Shown here piece by piece: positions 16,230-24,109 of a stretch of DNA of 38,091 nt. Positions within the stretch are counted from its first letter, which is position 1. Each line of letters begins with the position of its first letter. Made by a program: the position numbers and the translations under genes. Origin of the DNA: Acidimicrobiia bacterium. GTDB taxonomy: Bacteria; Actinomycetota; Acidimicrobiia; Spongiisociales; ZC4RG35. The notes beneath the pieces were generated by a model, which did not search any database, was not told where the DNA came from, and saw only the letters and a program-made list of their open reading frames with translations. The stretch is from positions 1-38,091 of the forward strand of contig JAICNB010000027.1 in the NCBI GenBank assembly GCA_025928935.1, given 5' to 3'.

Positions 16230-17822
16230 TCAGGCCGGGATCCTCATCGCCTCCGGCTCGACGTTGGAAGCCAGATCCAACCGCACCGGCTCGGCAGGGA
16301 GGCGCAGCTCGAAGACATTGCGGCCGTCGCCGGTGCGTCGATAGGTGATCTCACCGTCCATTTGGCGGGCCAGCCGCCGGGCAACGGTGAGGCTCAGGCC
16401 CACTGCCGCAGGGCGGGTCGGTTCCGAACCGCTGCGAAGATCGGCCTCGAACATCCGGTCCCGCTCAGGGACCGGGACAGCCGGACCGTCGTCGATCACA
16501 GAGACGACCGTGTCCGGGCCCGATCCAGACACCTCCAGGCTCACCACGCGGCCGCCATAGTGGACGGCGTTCGTCACGAGGGTGGCCAGGATCCTCAAAG
16601 TGAGCCCGGGGTCGGCCCAAAATCGCTCGGCACCAACCGCGATAATGACTTCCCCGGCATTGGGCAGCTGGGCGAGGACCTCCCGGCACACCAGCTCGGC
16701 GTCGATGGAGCGATTCACAACGGGCGCAGACCCGGCCCCGGCCGACATGATCAGGTCATCCACGATGGATGCGACCCGCCTCGCTTCGTCGTCGACGTGT
16801 CGCACGATCCGGTTCAGGTCGATCGGGTCTCCGGCGGCCGCGGTGGTCAAATCCAGGATGGAGCGAATCGGCTCCTTGATGTCTGCCGCAATGGCGGCGA
16901 CGAAATCGTCCCTCCCTGCCAGCTCTGTCTGAAGACGGGCCTGCTCTCGATGGCCGGCGTCGCCGTCCATGAGTTGGAACAGGATCATGGCCGGGCGGTT
17001 GGGGGCGGCCCGGGTGAACGAGAGGGAGGCCATACCCCAGATGGCCCGCCCATCAGCGGTGCGGAAGCGCAACCAGCTCTCGGCGACCCTCGTCTCGGTC
17101 TGGCCCATGTCCTCCCAAAGTTGGCCGAGCATTTCGAGATCGTCGGCATGGATCACGCTTCGAACATTCGCCCCGTCCACCGGTCCGAGCATCCGGGTGA
17201 GTGCTTCGTTGGCGAGGATGAAGTCACCGGAAGGGGTGAGGGCTCCCATCCCGATCGACGACCGCTCGAAGCCGACGCGAAACAAGTTCCCGGCGGCCTC
17301 CCTGCGAGTCTCGACCCTTCGGTCGAGCCGCCAGCCTGCGATGAGGAGGAGCACCAGGACCGCATCCAGGGTCACGGCCACGATGGGCAGGGGCATGTCG
17401 ATCACGCCGGCCCGGAAGATGATCGATTCCCGATAGAGGGAGAGGAGTGCGAAGACGTGGAAGGCGATTACGTACACGAGCCCGACCACGAGCAGTCGGG
17501 TCTCCCGATAGAACGAGATGGCGACGAGGGCGAGGAAGAAGGCGATGAACGATTCAGGGGAGCCTTCGAGGTGTCTCACCAGGATCCCCGCAGTCGTGAC
17601 CAGCCCCAGTGAGACTGCTCCGGCTCCGACCAGGCGACTCCTGGCCGCCAACCCGGCCACCGCCGTGACCAGCACTATCAGCGTTCCCGCGACCACCTCG
17701 GAGATAGGCACGCCACGAGCCAGGCCGACCAATGCGAGCGCGGGGACCTGGGCCAGCAACAAGACGAGAAGGAAACGATGCCGGGTGGCGAAGATCCTCG
17801 GGTCGGTCTGGTCCCGTCTCAT
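16230..17822 (-). CDS. Membrane PAS histidine-kinase-like protein with Ala at the phosphoacceptor
   Basis: 530 residues. About six membrane segments fill residues 16-163, then a PAS domain (about 176-290, with FERSSIGMGALTPSGDFILA), a DHp-like helix and a GHKL ATPase domain. The H-box reads FVAAIAADIKEPI (307-319) where kinases have a His in SHELRTPL; the aligned residue is Ala313. The N-box LVTNAVHYGG (N418) and G2 AVGLSLTVARRLA are kept, while G1 is IDDGPAVP. It should bind ATP weakly or not at all and cannot autophosphorylate at the normal site. ATG 17822 is chosen because GGAGAG lies just upstream; ATG 17867 has no such site. It converges with cvnD and diverges from the CvnA-like orphan domain. 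Confidence 0.87.
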   Translation of the reverse strand: MRRDQTDPRIFATRHRFLLVLLLAQVPALALVGLARGVPISEVVAGTLIVLVTAVAGLAARSRLVGAGAVSLGLVTTAGILVRHLEGSPESFIAFFLALVAISFYRETRLLVVGLVYVIAFHVFALLSLYRESIIFRAGVIDMPLPIVAVTLDAVLVLLLIAGWRLDRRVETRREAAGNLFRVGFERSSIGMGALTPSGDFILANEALTRMLGPVDGANVRSVIHADDLEMLGQLWEDMGQTETRVAESWLRFRTADGRAIWGMASLSFTRAAPNRPAMILFQLMDGDAGHREQARLQTELAGRDDFVAAIAADIKEPIRSILDLTTAAAGDPIDLNRIVRHVDDEARRVASIVDDLIMSAGAGSAPVVNRSIDAELVCREVLAQLPNAGEVIIAVGAERFWADPGLTLRILATLVTNAVHYGGRVVSLEVSGSGPDTVVSVIDDGPAVPVPERDRMFEADLRSGSEPTRPAAVGLSLTVARRLARQMDGEITYRRTGDGRNVFELRLPAEPVRLDLASNVEPEAMRIPA

Positions 17823-17936
17823 GGAGGCTCTCCTCTTCCCCGGAAAGAGTCTGCGACGCCTCGGCATGCAGACACAGTATCTCCGCGAGCCTTCCGAGCC
17901 CGGTAGCAGTCCTTGGTCGCGGGGTGGCGCTGGGAG

Positions 17937-17942
17937 TACCGT
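17937..17942 (+). promoter_or_regulatory. Leaderless promoter of the CvnA-like orphan gene
   Basis: TACCGT lies 7 bases before ATG 17950, and TTGGTC (17913-17918) lies 18 bases further upstream. No Shine-Dalgarno is present. Confidence 0.5.
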
Positions 17943-17949
17943 TTCGGTC

Positions 17950-18672
17950 ATGCAGATCCACGATCTGGTCGAGATGGCTCTGGCCAATGTCGACGACCGA
18001 ATGGTGGAGCCGACAGCCGTGGAGCCCGCCGAGCTCTCTCCATATGCGGTGCCTGGCCTGGCGCAGATCCTCTCAGAGCTCGTGGGTGCGATCGGCGCAG
18101 CCAGTGCGTGCCGGATCGCCGCGTCATGGGAGGACGACAACTACTTGATCACCACGTCATGGAGCGGGCCCGAGATGGCCATCGACGTGCTCGACCGAAT
18201 GCTTCAGGACGTCGAATTGCCGGTGGCCATTGCGTCTGTGGCCCGCCTCGCCAGGAGTCGAGGGATCCGGGTGCGCTTCGTCCCAGGTCCCGATGCGGTG
18301 ACTGCTCAGATCGAGGTGCCAAGCTCGATCGTCGTTCGGCCCAATCCGGCAGATGTCTCTCAACTGGTGACTCGGGATGAAGTCCCGTTCATCCCGCACG
18401 AGCTGGAGCGACGGGTTCCGGTCCCGGCCGGATCCTCGCTGGATGAGAGCGAGTCCTTCCTGGAGCGTGTCTTCGCACCGTTGCGTCGCTCCCGGGCCAT
18501 TTCATCCGACTCGAGTGAAGGCGTGGTTCTGCAGGTGCGGGTACCGGGGGAGAGGTTCACCGATGTCGAAGACGACTCACCGAGCACGGTGGCGGCCGAG
18601 GCGGCGGTCGAGATCAGATCGGCCCTGTCAACCTTCGATCGGGGCCGGCGTTCGGCAGAACTCGCCGGCTGA
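17950..18672 (+). CDS. Free-standing degenerate CvnA ATPase domain with CvnA tail
   Basis: 240 residues that align with the ATPase half of the nearby CvnA. VEPAELSPYAVPGLAQILSE (24-43) matches CvnA VEPARLSGAAVTDVAHLLAE. LPVAIASVARLARSRGIRV matches its G2 helix, and RVPGERF...PSTV...IRSALSTFDRG (197-232) matches its tail RVPGQAF...PSVV...LRAALIDYHRG. The N-box residues ENA are GAI, and the G1 and G2 glycines are gone, so ATP binding is unlikely. There are no membrane segments and no dimerisation helix. I therefore read it as a pseudo-ATPase adaptor that may compete with CvnA for CvnB/C/D. It is leaderless, divergent from the His-less kinase gene, and may be a diverged duplicate of cvnA. Confidence 0.8.
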   Translation: MQIHDLVEMALANVDDRMVEPTAVEPAELSPYAVPGLAQILSELVGAIGAASACRIAASWEDDNYLITTSWSGPEMAIDVLDRMLQDVELPVAIASVARLARSRGIRVRFVPGPDAVTAQIEVPSSIVVRPNPADVSQLVTRDEVPFIPHELERRVPVPAGSSLDESESFLERVFAPLRRSRAISSDSSEGVVLQVRVPGERFTDVEDDSPSTVAAEAAVEIRSALSTFDRGRRSAELAG

Positions 18673-18678
18673 GGCTTT

Positions 18679-18969
18679 TCACGCCGTCCAGCCGAGGAAG
18701 GTCTCTCCCAGATAGGCAGTCGCCAGCCAGATGGCGAACATGATGAAGGGAAGGGCGAGGAACCGGTTGCGCTGCCGGCGCCAGCGGACGGCGAGATACA
18801 GGCCGCCAACCCAGATGACCGCGAGGACCAGGATCGCCCAAAGGGGCATGATCAATCCTCCGACCAGCACCGGGAACCCAGCAGCCAGATAGAGGGCGAA
18901 CCCGATCACGTCCACCGGAAGCCCGCCGGGGGCGGGTTCGGTGCTCGGTGTTTGGTCTACGTGTGCCAT
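18679..18969 (-). CDS. Small membrane protein, unknown function
   Basis: 96 residues. After a Pro-rich cytoplasmic start (QTPSTEPAPGG), hydrophobic stretches lie at about 19-37, 41-62 and 72-90, separated by the basic loop RWRRQRN. Three membrane segments are likely. ATG 18969 has GGAGGA just upstream. I recognise no family. It converges with the CvnA-like orphan (stops 6 bases apart) and is divergent from the LLM oxidoreductase by only 32 bases. Confidence 0.75.
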   Translation of the reverse strand: MAHVDQTPSTEPAPGGLPVDVIGFALYLAAGFPVLVGGLIMPLWAILVLAVIWVGGLYLAVRWRRQRNRFLALPFIMFAIWLATAYLGETFLGWTA

Positions 18970-18987
18970 CGGTCCTCCTGCCCGCGT

Positions 18988-18993
18988 TACGTT
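18988..18993 (+). promoter_or_regulatory. Leaderless -10 (TACGTT) of the LLM oxidoreductase gene
   Basis: TACGTT ends 8 bases before ATG 19002. The intervening AGGGAGAG abuts the start codon too closely for normal Shine-Dalgarno use. Confidence 0.4.
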
Positions 18994-19001
18994 AGGGAGA
19001 G

Positions 19002-19826
19002 ATGAGAGCCCAACTCGGCCGGTTCGGGATATGGCGGATGGCGCGAGGTATGAACCCGGAATTGGCTGCTGCGGCAGAAGACCTCGGTTTCGGTGCGATC
19101 TGGGTTGGCGGCTCTCCGCCGGGAGACCTCGAGCTGGTGGAGACTCTTCTCGCCGCCACCGATCGCATCCCGGTGGTCACGGGGATCGTCAACATGTGGC
19201 GGGAGGATGCCGAGACCGTTGCCGCATCCCACCGCCGCATCACCGCGGGATATCCCGGCCGGTTCCTGCTCGGCGTGGGAGTGGGGCATCGTGAGGCCAC
19301 CTCCGGGTACCAGCATCCGATGGGGAAGATCGCCGACTACCTCGACCGCCTCGATCGGGGTGGGGTGCCACCTGACGAGATCGTGCTGGCCGCCCTCGGT
19401 CCCCGGGCTCTGACCATCGCGGCTCAGAGGACTGCCGGGGCTCATCCCTATCTCACGACACCTAATCACACCTCCCTGGCCCGGCGGCTCCTCGGCGAGG
19501 GCCCGTTGCTCGCCCCCGAGCAGAAGGTCGTACTCGAAACCGATCCCGATCGAGCCCGAGCCATCGGCCGGCCGGTGTTGGCCAGGTATCTGGCCCGCGT
19601 CAACTACCGCAACAATTTGTTCCGTGAGGGGTGGCTCGAAGCCGACCTGGACCACGAAGGCAGCGATCGGCTCGTCGATGCGCTGGTGCTTCATGGGTCG
19701 GAAGACGATTTGGCGGCCGGCCTCAGGGCCCATCTCGATGCGGGCGCTGACCATGTCGGGGTACAGGTCCTCGACGACGACCCACTCCCGGCCTACGAGT
19801 CGCTGGCCAAGGCGCTCTTCCGGTGA
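19002..19826 (+). CDS. LLM class F420-dependent oxidoreductase (TIGR03620-like)
   Basis: A 274-residue luciferase-like monooxygenase-fold protein of the actinobacterial F420 type. Family marks are the start LGRFGIWRMARG, AAAAEDLGFGAIWVGGSPPG, VVTGIVNMWREDAETVA, and FLLGVGVGHREA with the conserved Gly-rich turn, plus GADHVGVQVL near the C-terminus. Such enzymes use reduced coenzyme F420; the substrate is unknown. The length matches the TIGR03620-like group as I remember it. It is followed 9 bases later by the coiled-coil protein gene, so the two form a small operon. Confidence 0.88.
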   Translation: MRAQLGRFGIWRMARGMNPELAAAAEDLGFGAIWVGGSPPGDLELVETLLAATDRIPVVTGIVNMWREDAETVAASHRRITAGYPGRFLLGVGVGHREATSGYQHPMGKIADYLDRLDRGGVPPDEIVLAALGPRALTIAAQRTAGAHPYLTTPNHTSLARRLLGEGPLLAPEQKVVLETDPDRARAIGRPVLARYLARVNYRNNLFREGWLEADLDHEGSDRLVDALVLHGSEDDLAAGLRAHLDAGADHVGVQVLDDDPLPAYESLAKALFR

Positions 19827-19835
19827 ATCGCCCAA

Positions 19836-20537
19836 ATGTCGGATGAAGCCGGTCTCGAGGTCATGCAGCCGGCGGACCTCTATGAGCTTCCACTCGATCG
19901 GTTCACGGCGGCCCGGGACAGCTTGGCACGGCGTCTGAAGGCGGACGGTGACGAGGAGGGCTCCCGGCGAGTGGCAGCCATGCGCAAACCCTCGGTCGCG
20001 GCCTGGGCCCTGAACCGTGTGGCGCGTGAAGACCCTGGAGCGGTGGCACGGCTGATCGAGAGCCATCGCAAGCTCCGAGAGGCGGGCTCGAGAGAGGCGG
20101 TCGAGGACGCATCCCTATTGAGACGCCAGACCGTGGCATCTCTGACCGATGCAGCGATGGCCGGGCTCGGGACCGGATCCCAGCAGACCCGGGATCGGAT
20201 CAATCGAACCCTCCTTGCTGTCGCCACGGACCCGGAGGGCGAGTCGGATCTCCAGGCGGGCACTATGGTCCGTGAGCTGGAGCCGACCGGGGTGGGATGG
20301 GGTGAGATGGAGCTACGTCCTCCGCCCCCGCTGGATCCGGCCGTGGAGGCGAGGCGTCTGGTCGAGGAGGCGCGTGCCCGGACGGAGCGGCTTGAGATCG
20401 AAGCCGAATCCGCCGACCAGGAACTGGAAAGGGCCAAAGAGGCGCTGGCCCGGGCCAGAGACAGGGCGAAGAAGGCTCGCTCGGCTGCCCGGAAGGCGGC
20501 CGACGAGCTGCGACGCGCCGAAGAGGCCGCCGAGTAG
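19836..20537 (+). CDS. Conserved actinobacterial coiled-coil protein, unknown function
   Basis: 233 residues. The N-terminal half has the motif LYELPLDRFTAARDSLARRL followed by MRKPSVAAWALNRVAR, which I recall from a conserved uncharacterised actinobacterial family. The C-terminal 70 residues (from about 163) are a long charged helix rich in Glu, Arg and Ala (for example AKEALARARDRAKKARSAAR), a clear coiled coil. There is no signal peptide or membrane segment. It follows the LLM oxidoreductase closely on the same strand and converges with the GMC oxidoreductase gene, stops 9 bases apart. Confidence 0.8.
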   Translation: MSDEAGLEVMQPADLYELPLDRFTAARDSLARRLKADGDEEGSRRVAAMRKPSVAAWALNRVAREDPGAVARLIESHRKLREAGSREAVEDASLLRRQTVASLTDAAMAGLGTGSQQTRDRINRTLLAVATDPEGESDLQAGTMVRELEPTGVGWGEMELRPPPPLDPAVEARRLVEEARARTERLEIEAESADQELERAKEALARARDRAKKARSAARKAADELRRAEEAAE

Positions 20538-20546
20538 CACCAGGGG

Positions 20547-22508
20547 TCAGGCCTTTCGCTCTGCCAGCAATGTGGCGCCGCGGTGGGCGATGGCCGCGAT
20601 CGAGATCATCGGGTTCACCCCCGAGGAGGTGGGGAAGCAGGAGCCGTCCATGACGTAGAGCCCGGGGACACCGTGCACCTCGTTGTTGGAATCGACCACC
20701 GAGCTTCCCGGGTCGGAGCCCATACGGGCACCACCCATCTGGTGGAAGGAAAAATACGAAGTCTGGTGGGCCCCGTAACCGATGGCGTCGGAGCGCTCTA
20801 CGAAGGCGTCGATCGGTTCCCGGTCGGGTTGCCAGCGCACCGGCGTGACGGCCGAGCTGAACACCTCTATTGCACCCGCCGCTGCGAGGAGTTCCGCCCC
20901 CCGGCGTACACCCTCCCTGACATGGGCCCGATCGTAAGGGGAGATGCGGTACTTCCACCGGGGTCTGCCGTCCTTGGTCACGGTGACCCGGCCGTGGTCG
21001 CGATCACGGAGCAGGATCCCGGCCACTCCGAGATGTCCCAGAGCCAGGATGTCGCGTTTGAACGTCGCCCCGTCCTCCCATCCGAGAAAGGCAGCCGGGA
21101 ACAACGGGTGGATCGGGGCGGTCTCGAACCGGAACCCGTAGCCCCTGCCATCCAGGTCGGCGAACTGGTCGCTGTATCGAGTCTGCATCCGGCCGCTCCA
21201 CGGCTCGACGAGCTCCTCGAATCGGCCCCAGACGGCGGTCACGGGATGAAGCCTCAAGTATCTGCCCACCGCGGGACCGTCGACCCTGCTTCTCAGCAGG
21301 AGGGCAGGGGTGCTCAAGGCTCCTGCGGCCACGACCACGGCACCTGCCCTGACACGGAGCGTGTGTTCTCCGACCTGAGCCAGGGCTCCCACAGCCCTTC
21401 CCCCGTCGATCTCGATGGAGAAGACCCGGGAGCCGACCACGATCCGGGCCCCATCGTGGGAGGCATCCTGGAGATAGGTGGCCAACACCGACCGCTTGGC
21501 GGCGATGCGGCAACCCATCGTGCAATAGCCACAATCATCGTCAGTGCAGCCGGAAACGTTTCGGGGCATCTCGTCGACGTGCCAACCCAGGTTGCTCAGG
21601 CCTTTCTCCAGGATCCGATCCCGCTCCGACGGGTCACCGTTGTCGCGATTGGTGCCCAGGCGGGTGGCGACCGAGGCCAGTGAGGCCACGAAACCGTCGC
21701 CGTCGAACACCTCGTCGAATCCCGCCAGCCGATCCCACTCCCTGCGCACCGACGGGAGAGTCGGGAAAGAAGTCGTGTAGTTGATCACGGTGCCCCCACC
21801 CAGGGTCGACCCGGCCAGCATGTGGATGCCCCCGTCGGCGGTGCTGCCGAGCCCGCCGTCGAGATACATGGACGCATAGGCATCGGATTCGAGGTGGGTG
21901 AAGTCGGCCTCATCGTGATACCCACCCTGCTCCAGGACCACAACGCGCAGGCCTGCCTGCGAGAGGACGCCTGCTGCGGTCCCTCCTCCGGCCCCGGAGC
22001 CGATCACGACGACATCGCAGTCGAGAGTGGTGTCCTTGTCGATGAGCACAGTGGGCATCCGCGGCGACGACGGCGGGGGTGGGCCATCGGGTCCCGGGTA
22101 TGACATCTCAGACCAGGGCTCCGGGGGATGGGTCGGGTCGTCCGTGGTCACCCAGAGCAGAGCCGAGAGCGTCTTCACGGCCCGGATCCCTTTGCGAACA
22201 AGCTCCAGTCGGCTGCCCAGCATGCTCCGAAGAGCGACACCGCGCTCCTCGGGGGAGAGGTCCCTGAGTCGCTTCGGTCGCCCGAACAAGACAAGCCCAC
22301 CGGCCGGCGCCTCGAGTAACCCGAGGAACAACCGGAGGTCGCGGCGGTCGGCGTCTCGGGGGAGCGAATCGAAGACAGGCGGTAGCCCCGCCGACAGTCC
22401 CAGGGCCGATCCCGGTGTGGTCCACGCCGGGCCGTCACCGGGGACGGAGGGGAGGAGAGTGTCGACCAAGATGTCGAACGTCTCGAGATCCCGCGAGGAG
22501 AGCGTCAC
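20547..22508 (-). CDS. GMC oxidoreductase, long-chain alcohol oxidase-like
   Basis: A 653-residue flavoprotein. Residues 1-120 resemble the small helical domain that precedes GMC enzymes of the long-chain fatty alcohol oxidase/gluconate dehydrogenase group. The FAD motif VVVIGSGAGGGTAAG lies near 166-180, and GSTLGGGTVINYT follows. A Cys-rich stretch CTDDDCGYCTMGC near 323-335 is typical of the long-chain alcohol oxidase branch. The C-terminal HQMGGARMG and GVNPMISI carry the catalytic His and Asn region. Expected chemistry is oxidation of an alcohol with O2 or another acceptor. GTG 22508 has a leaderless -10 in front. It follows the BBE-like oxidase gene by 18 bases. Confidence 0.9.
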   Translation of the reverse strand: MTLSSRDLETFDILVDTLLPSVPGDGPAWTTPGSALGLSAGLPPVFDSLPRDADRRDLRLFLGLLEAPAGGLVLFGRPKRLRDLSPEERGVALRSMLGSRLELVRKGIRAVKTLSALLWVTTDDPTHPPEPWSEMSYPGPDGPPPPSSPRMPTVLIDKDTTLDCDVVVIGSGAGGGTAAGVLSQAGLRVVVLEQGGYHDEADFTHLESDAYASMYLDGGLGSTADGGIHMLAGSTLGGGTVINYTTSFPTLPSVRREWDRLAGFDEVFDGDGFVASLASVATRLGTNRDNGDPSERDRILEKGLSNLGWHVDEMPRNVSGCTDDDCGYCTMGCRIAAKRSVLATYLQDASHDGARIVVGSRVFSIEIDGGRAVGALAQVGEHTLRVRAGAVVVAAGALSTPALLLRSRVDGPAVGRYLRLHPVTAVWGRFEELVEPWSGRMQTRYSDQFADLDGRGYGFRFETAPIHPLFPAAFLGWEDGATFKRDILALGHLGVAGILLRDRDHGRVTVTKDGRPRWKYRISPYDRAHVREGVRRGAELLAAAGAIEVFSSAVTPVRWQPDREPIDAFVERSDAIGYGAHQTSYFSFHQMGGARMGSDPGSSVVDSNNEVHGVPGLYVMDGSCFPTSSGVNPMISIAAIAHRGATLLAERKA

Positions 22509-22514
22509 GCCCCG

Positions 22515-22520
22515 ACCGTA
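22515..22520 (-). promoter_or_regulatory. Leaderless -10 (TACGGT) of the GMC oxidoreductase gene
   Basis: TACGGT on the minus strand ends 6 bases before GTG 22508. It lies in the 18-base gap after the upstream oxidase gene, so the GMC gene may have its own promoter. Confidence 0.4.
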
Positions 22521-22526
22521 CGCGGC

Positions 22527-23957
22527 CTATCGAGCGGGAGCCAGGTTGCGATTGACACGGAACAGGTTGCCCGGGTCGTATCGCGCCTTGACCTTCTGCA
22601 AACGCTCGTAGTTGGCCCGGTACGACGACTCGATCCGGGATGTGTCGTCATCGATGGTCTGGAAGTTGATGTAGTTCCCACCGGTGGAGAACGGACTGAT
22701 CTTCTCCCATGACTGGCGGACCCACGCCTGGTATTTGTCGCCATCGAGGTTGCCGGCAGGCCAGGCACCGGCGGCGCCCGTGACGTAGGTGGCGTCGCGG
22801 TTGCCGACGGCTCCGTCGTCCTCGGCGTGCTCGTTCACCGCACCCTCGAGGTGGAACATCATCATCTGGGACATCGGTGATTCGATGGCGGACCCGATGT
22901 CGACGAACACTGGCAGGAAGTCGTCGGCCAACTCGGCGACGAACTCGGTCTTCCAGTAGTAGTTGGCGCCCTTGGGCTGTGTGGCGTCGAGCATCGATTG
23001 CTGCTCGACGTAGGTCTTGGGAACGATCAGATCGGCGATTGGGTGACCGAGGCCCTTGATCGGAGCCAGGTCCTCCAGCGCCTGCGCCGGGTCCCCGGTG
23101 TGACAGGCGACGATGGCGATCATCGGCTTGCCGTGCCATGGCTCGGGGATGAAGGGGGCCGGCGGAGCGAGACGCATGGTGATGACGAGGGTCAGCTCCC
23201 GAGGAGCGCTGGCGGTCAACTCCTGATACAGGCCCAACACATCTTGGGCGTGGTCCTGGGCCGGCCACGCGATCAGGCCACCAACGATGTCCGGGCCGAC
23301 CTCATGGAGGCGGTAGGTGAATTCTGTCACCACTCCGAAGTTGCCGCCGCCGCCACGGATCGCCCAGAACAGATCGGGCTCGGTCTCCCGGTTCGATCGC
23401 CGCACCTGCCCGTCGGCAGTCACGATCTCGATCTCGATCAACTCGTCGACCGTGAACCCGAACCTCCTCGTCAGGTAGCCGAACCCACCCCCGAGGGTGA
23501 GGCCGGCCAAGCCGGTCTGAGAGACGAAACCAAGTGTGGTGACGAGGCCATGTTCCTGCGTGGCTCGATCGACATCCCCGAGTAGGCAGCCCGGGCCCGC
23601 ATGTACCACACGCCGGTTGGCATCGACCCGCACCTCGTTCATCCGGGACATGTCGAGGGTCACCCCGCGGTCGGCGAGGGCCAGGCCGGAGATGTTGTGA
23701 CCGCCGCCCTTGATGGAGAGCAGAAGGCCATGGTCGCGGGCCAGATCCACCGTCGAGACGACCTCGGCCGTGTTGTCCGGCTGTATGACCAGGGCGGGCT
23801 TCTTGTCGATGAGGCCGTTCCAGATGAGGGTTGCCTCGTCGAAGCGGGGATCCGCTGGGAGCACCCTGGCCTTTTCCGGGATCCTCTCGAGGGCGTTCAG
23901 GTCGAGAAGGACGGTATCGCCATCGAGTGTGGAGATGTTCAGTGAATCGGGTGCCAT
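22527..23957 (-). CDS. FAD-linked oxidase, berberine-bridge-enzyme (BBE)-like
   Basis: A 476-residue PCMH/VAO-fold oxidase. LLSIKGGGHNISG carries the His that binds FAD covalently in this family (6-hydroxy-D-nicotine oxidase and BBE relatives). LTLGGGFGYLTRRFG and IRGGGGNFGVVTEF are the other FAD-domain marks, and YDPGNLFRVNRNL is the BBE C-terminal signature. The Cys used for a second covalent bond in some relatives is not present in GFVSQTGLAG, so single attachment is expected. ATG 23957 has GAGGAGG in front. It heads a two-gene run with the GMC oxidoreductase and is divergent from the Ku gene. Confidence 0.92.
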   Translation of the reverse strand: MAPDSLNISTLDGDTVLLDLNALERIPEKARVLPADPRFDEATLIWNGLIDKKPALVIQPDNTAEVVSTVDLARDHGLLLSIKGGGHNISGLALADRGVTLDMSRMNEVRVDANRRVVHAGPGCLLGDVDRATQEHGLVTTLGFVSQTGLAGLTLGGGFGYLTRRFGFTVDELIEIEIVTADGQVRRSNRETEPDLFWAIRGGGGNFGVVTEFTYRLHEVGPDIVGGLIAWPAQDHAQDVLGLYQELTASAPRELTLVITMRLAPPAPFIPEPWHGKPMIAIVACHTGDPAQALEDLAPIKGLGHPIADLIVPKTYVEQQSMLDATQPKGANYYWKTEFVAELADDFLPVFVDIGSAIESPMSQMMMFHLEGAVNEHAEDDGAVGNRDATYVTGAAGAWPAGNLDGDKYQAWVRQSWEKISPFSTGGNYINFQTIDDDTSRIESSYRANYERLQKVKARYDPGNLFRVNRNLAPAR

Positions 23958-24109
23958 GTTGCGAGCCTCCTCTCATCAGCTCGTCACGTTCGACCCGGAG
24001 CCAGGAGCGACCCTAGTCGGAGGACGCGGCCGTCGACCAGGGGACTGGCGGCCGTCGCATGGTTTGTGGCCTGTTCCCGGGTGGTATGAGCCTGGGAAGG
24101 AGGCCGAAG

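Noticed and set aside
16221-17612. 463-codon open frame on the plus strand
   Set aside because: It is antisense to the histidine-kinase-like gene, rich in Pro, Gly, His and Arg, and has no domain. GC-rich third positions open this frame by chance.
18666-18694. CGGCTG/CAGCCG hairpin at the end of the CvnA-like orphan
   Set aside because: The arms are only 6 bp with a 17-base loop, which is weak in this GC-rich sequence.
18987-20066. 359-codon open frame on the minus strand
   Set aside because: It is antisense to the LLM oxidoreductase and coiled-coil genes and has no domain.
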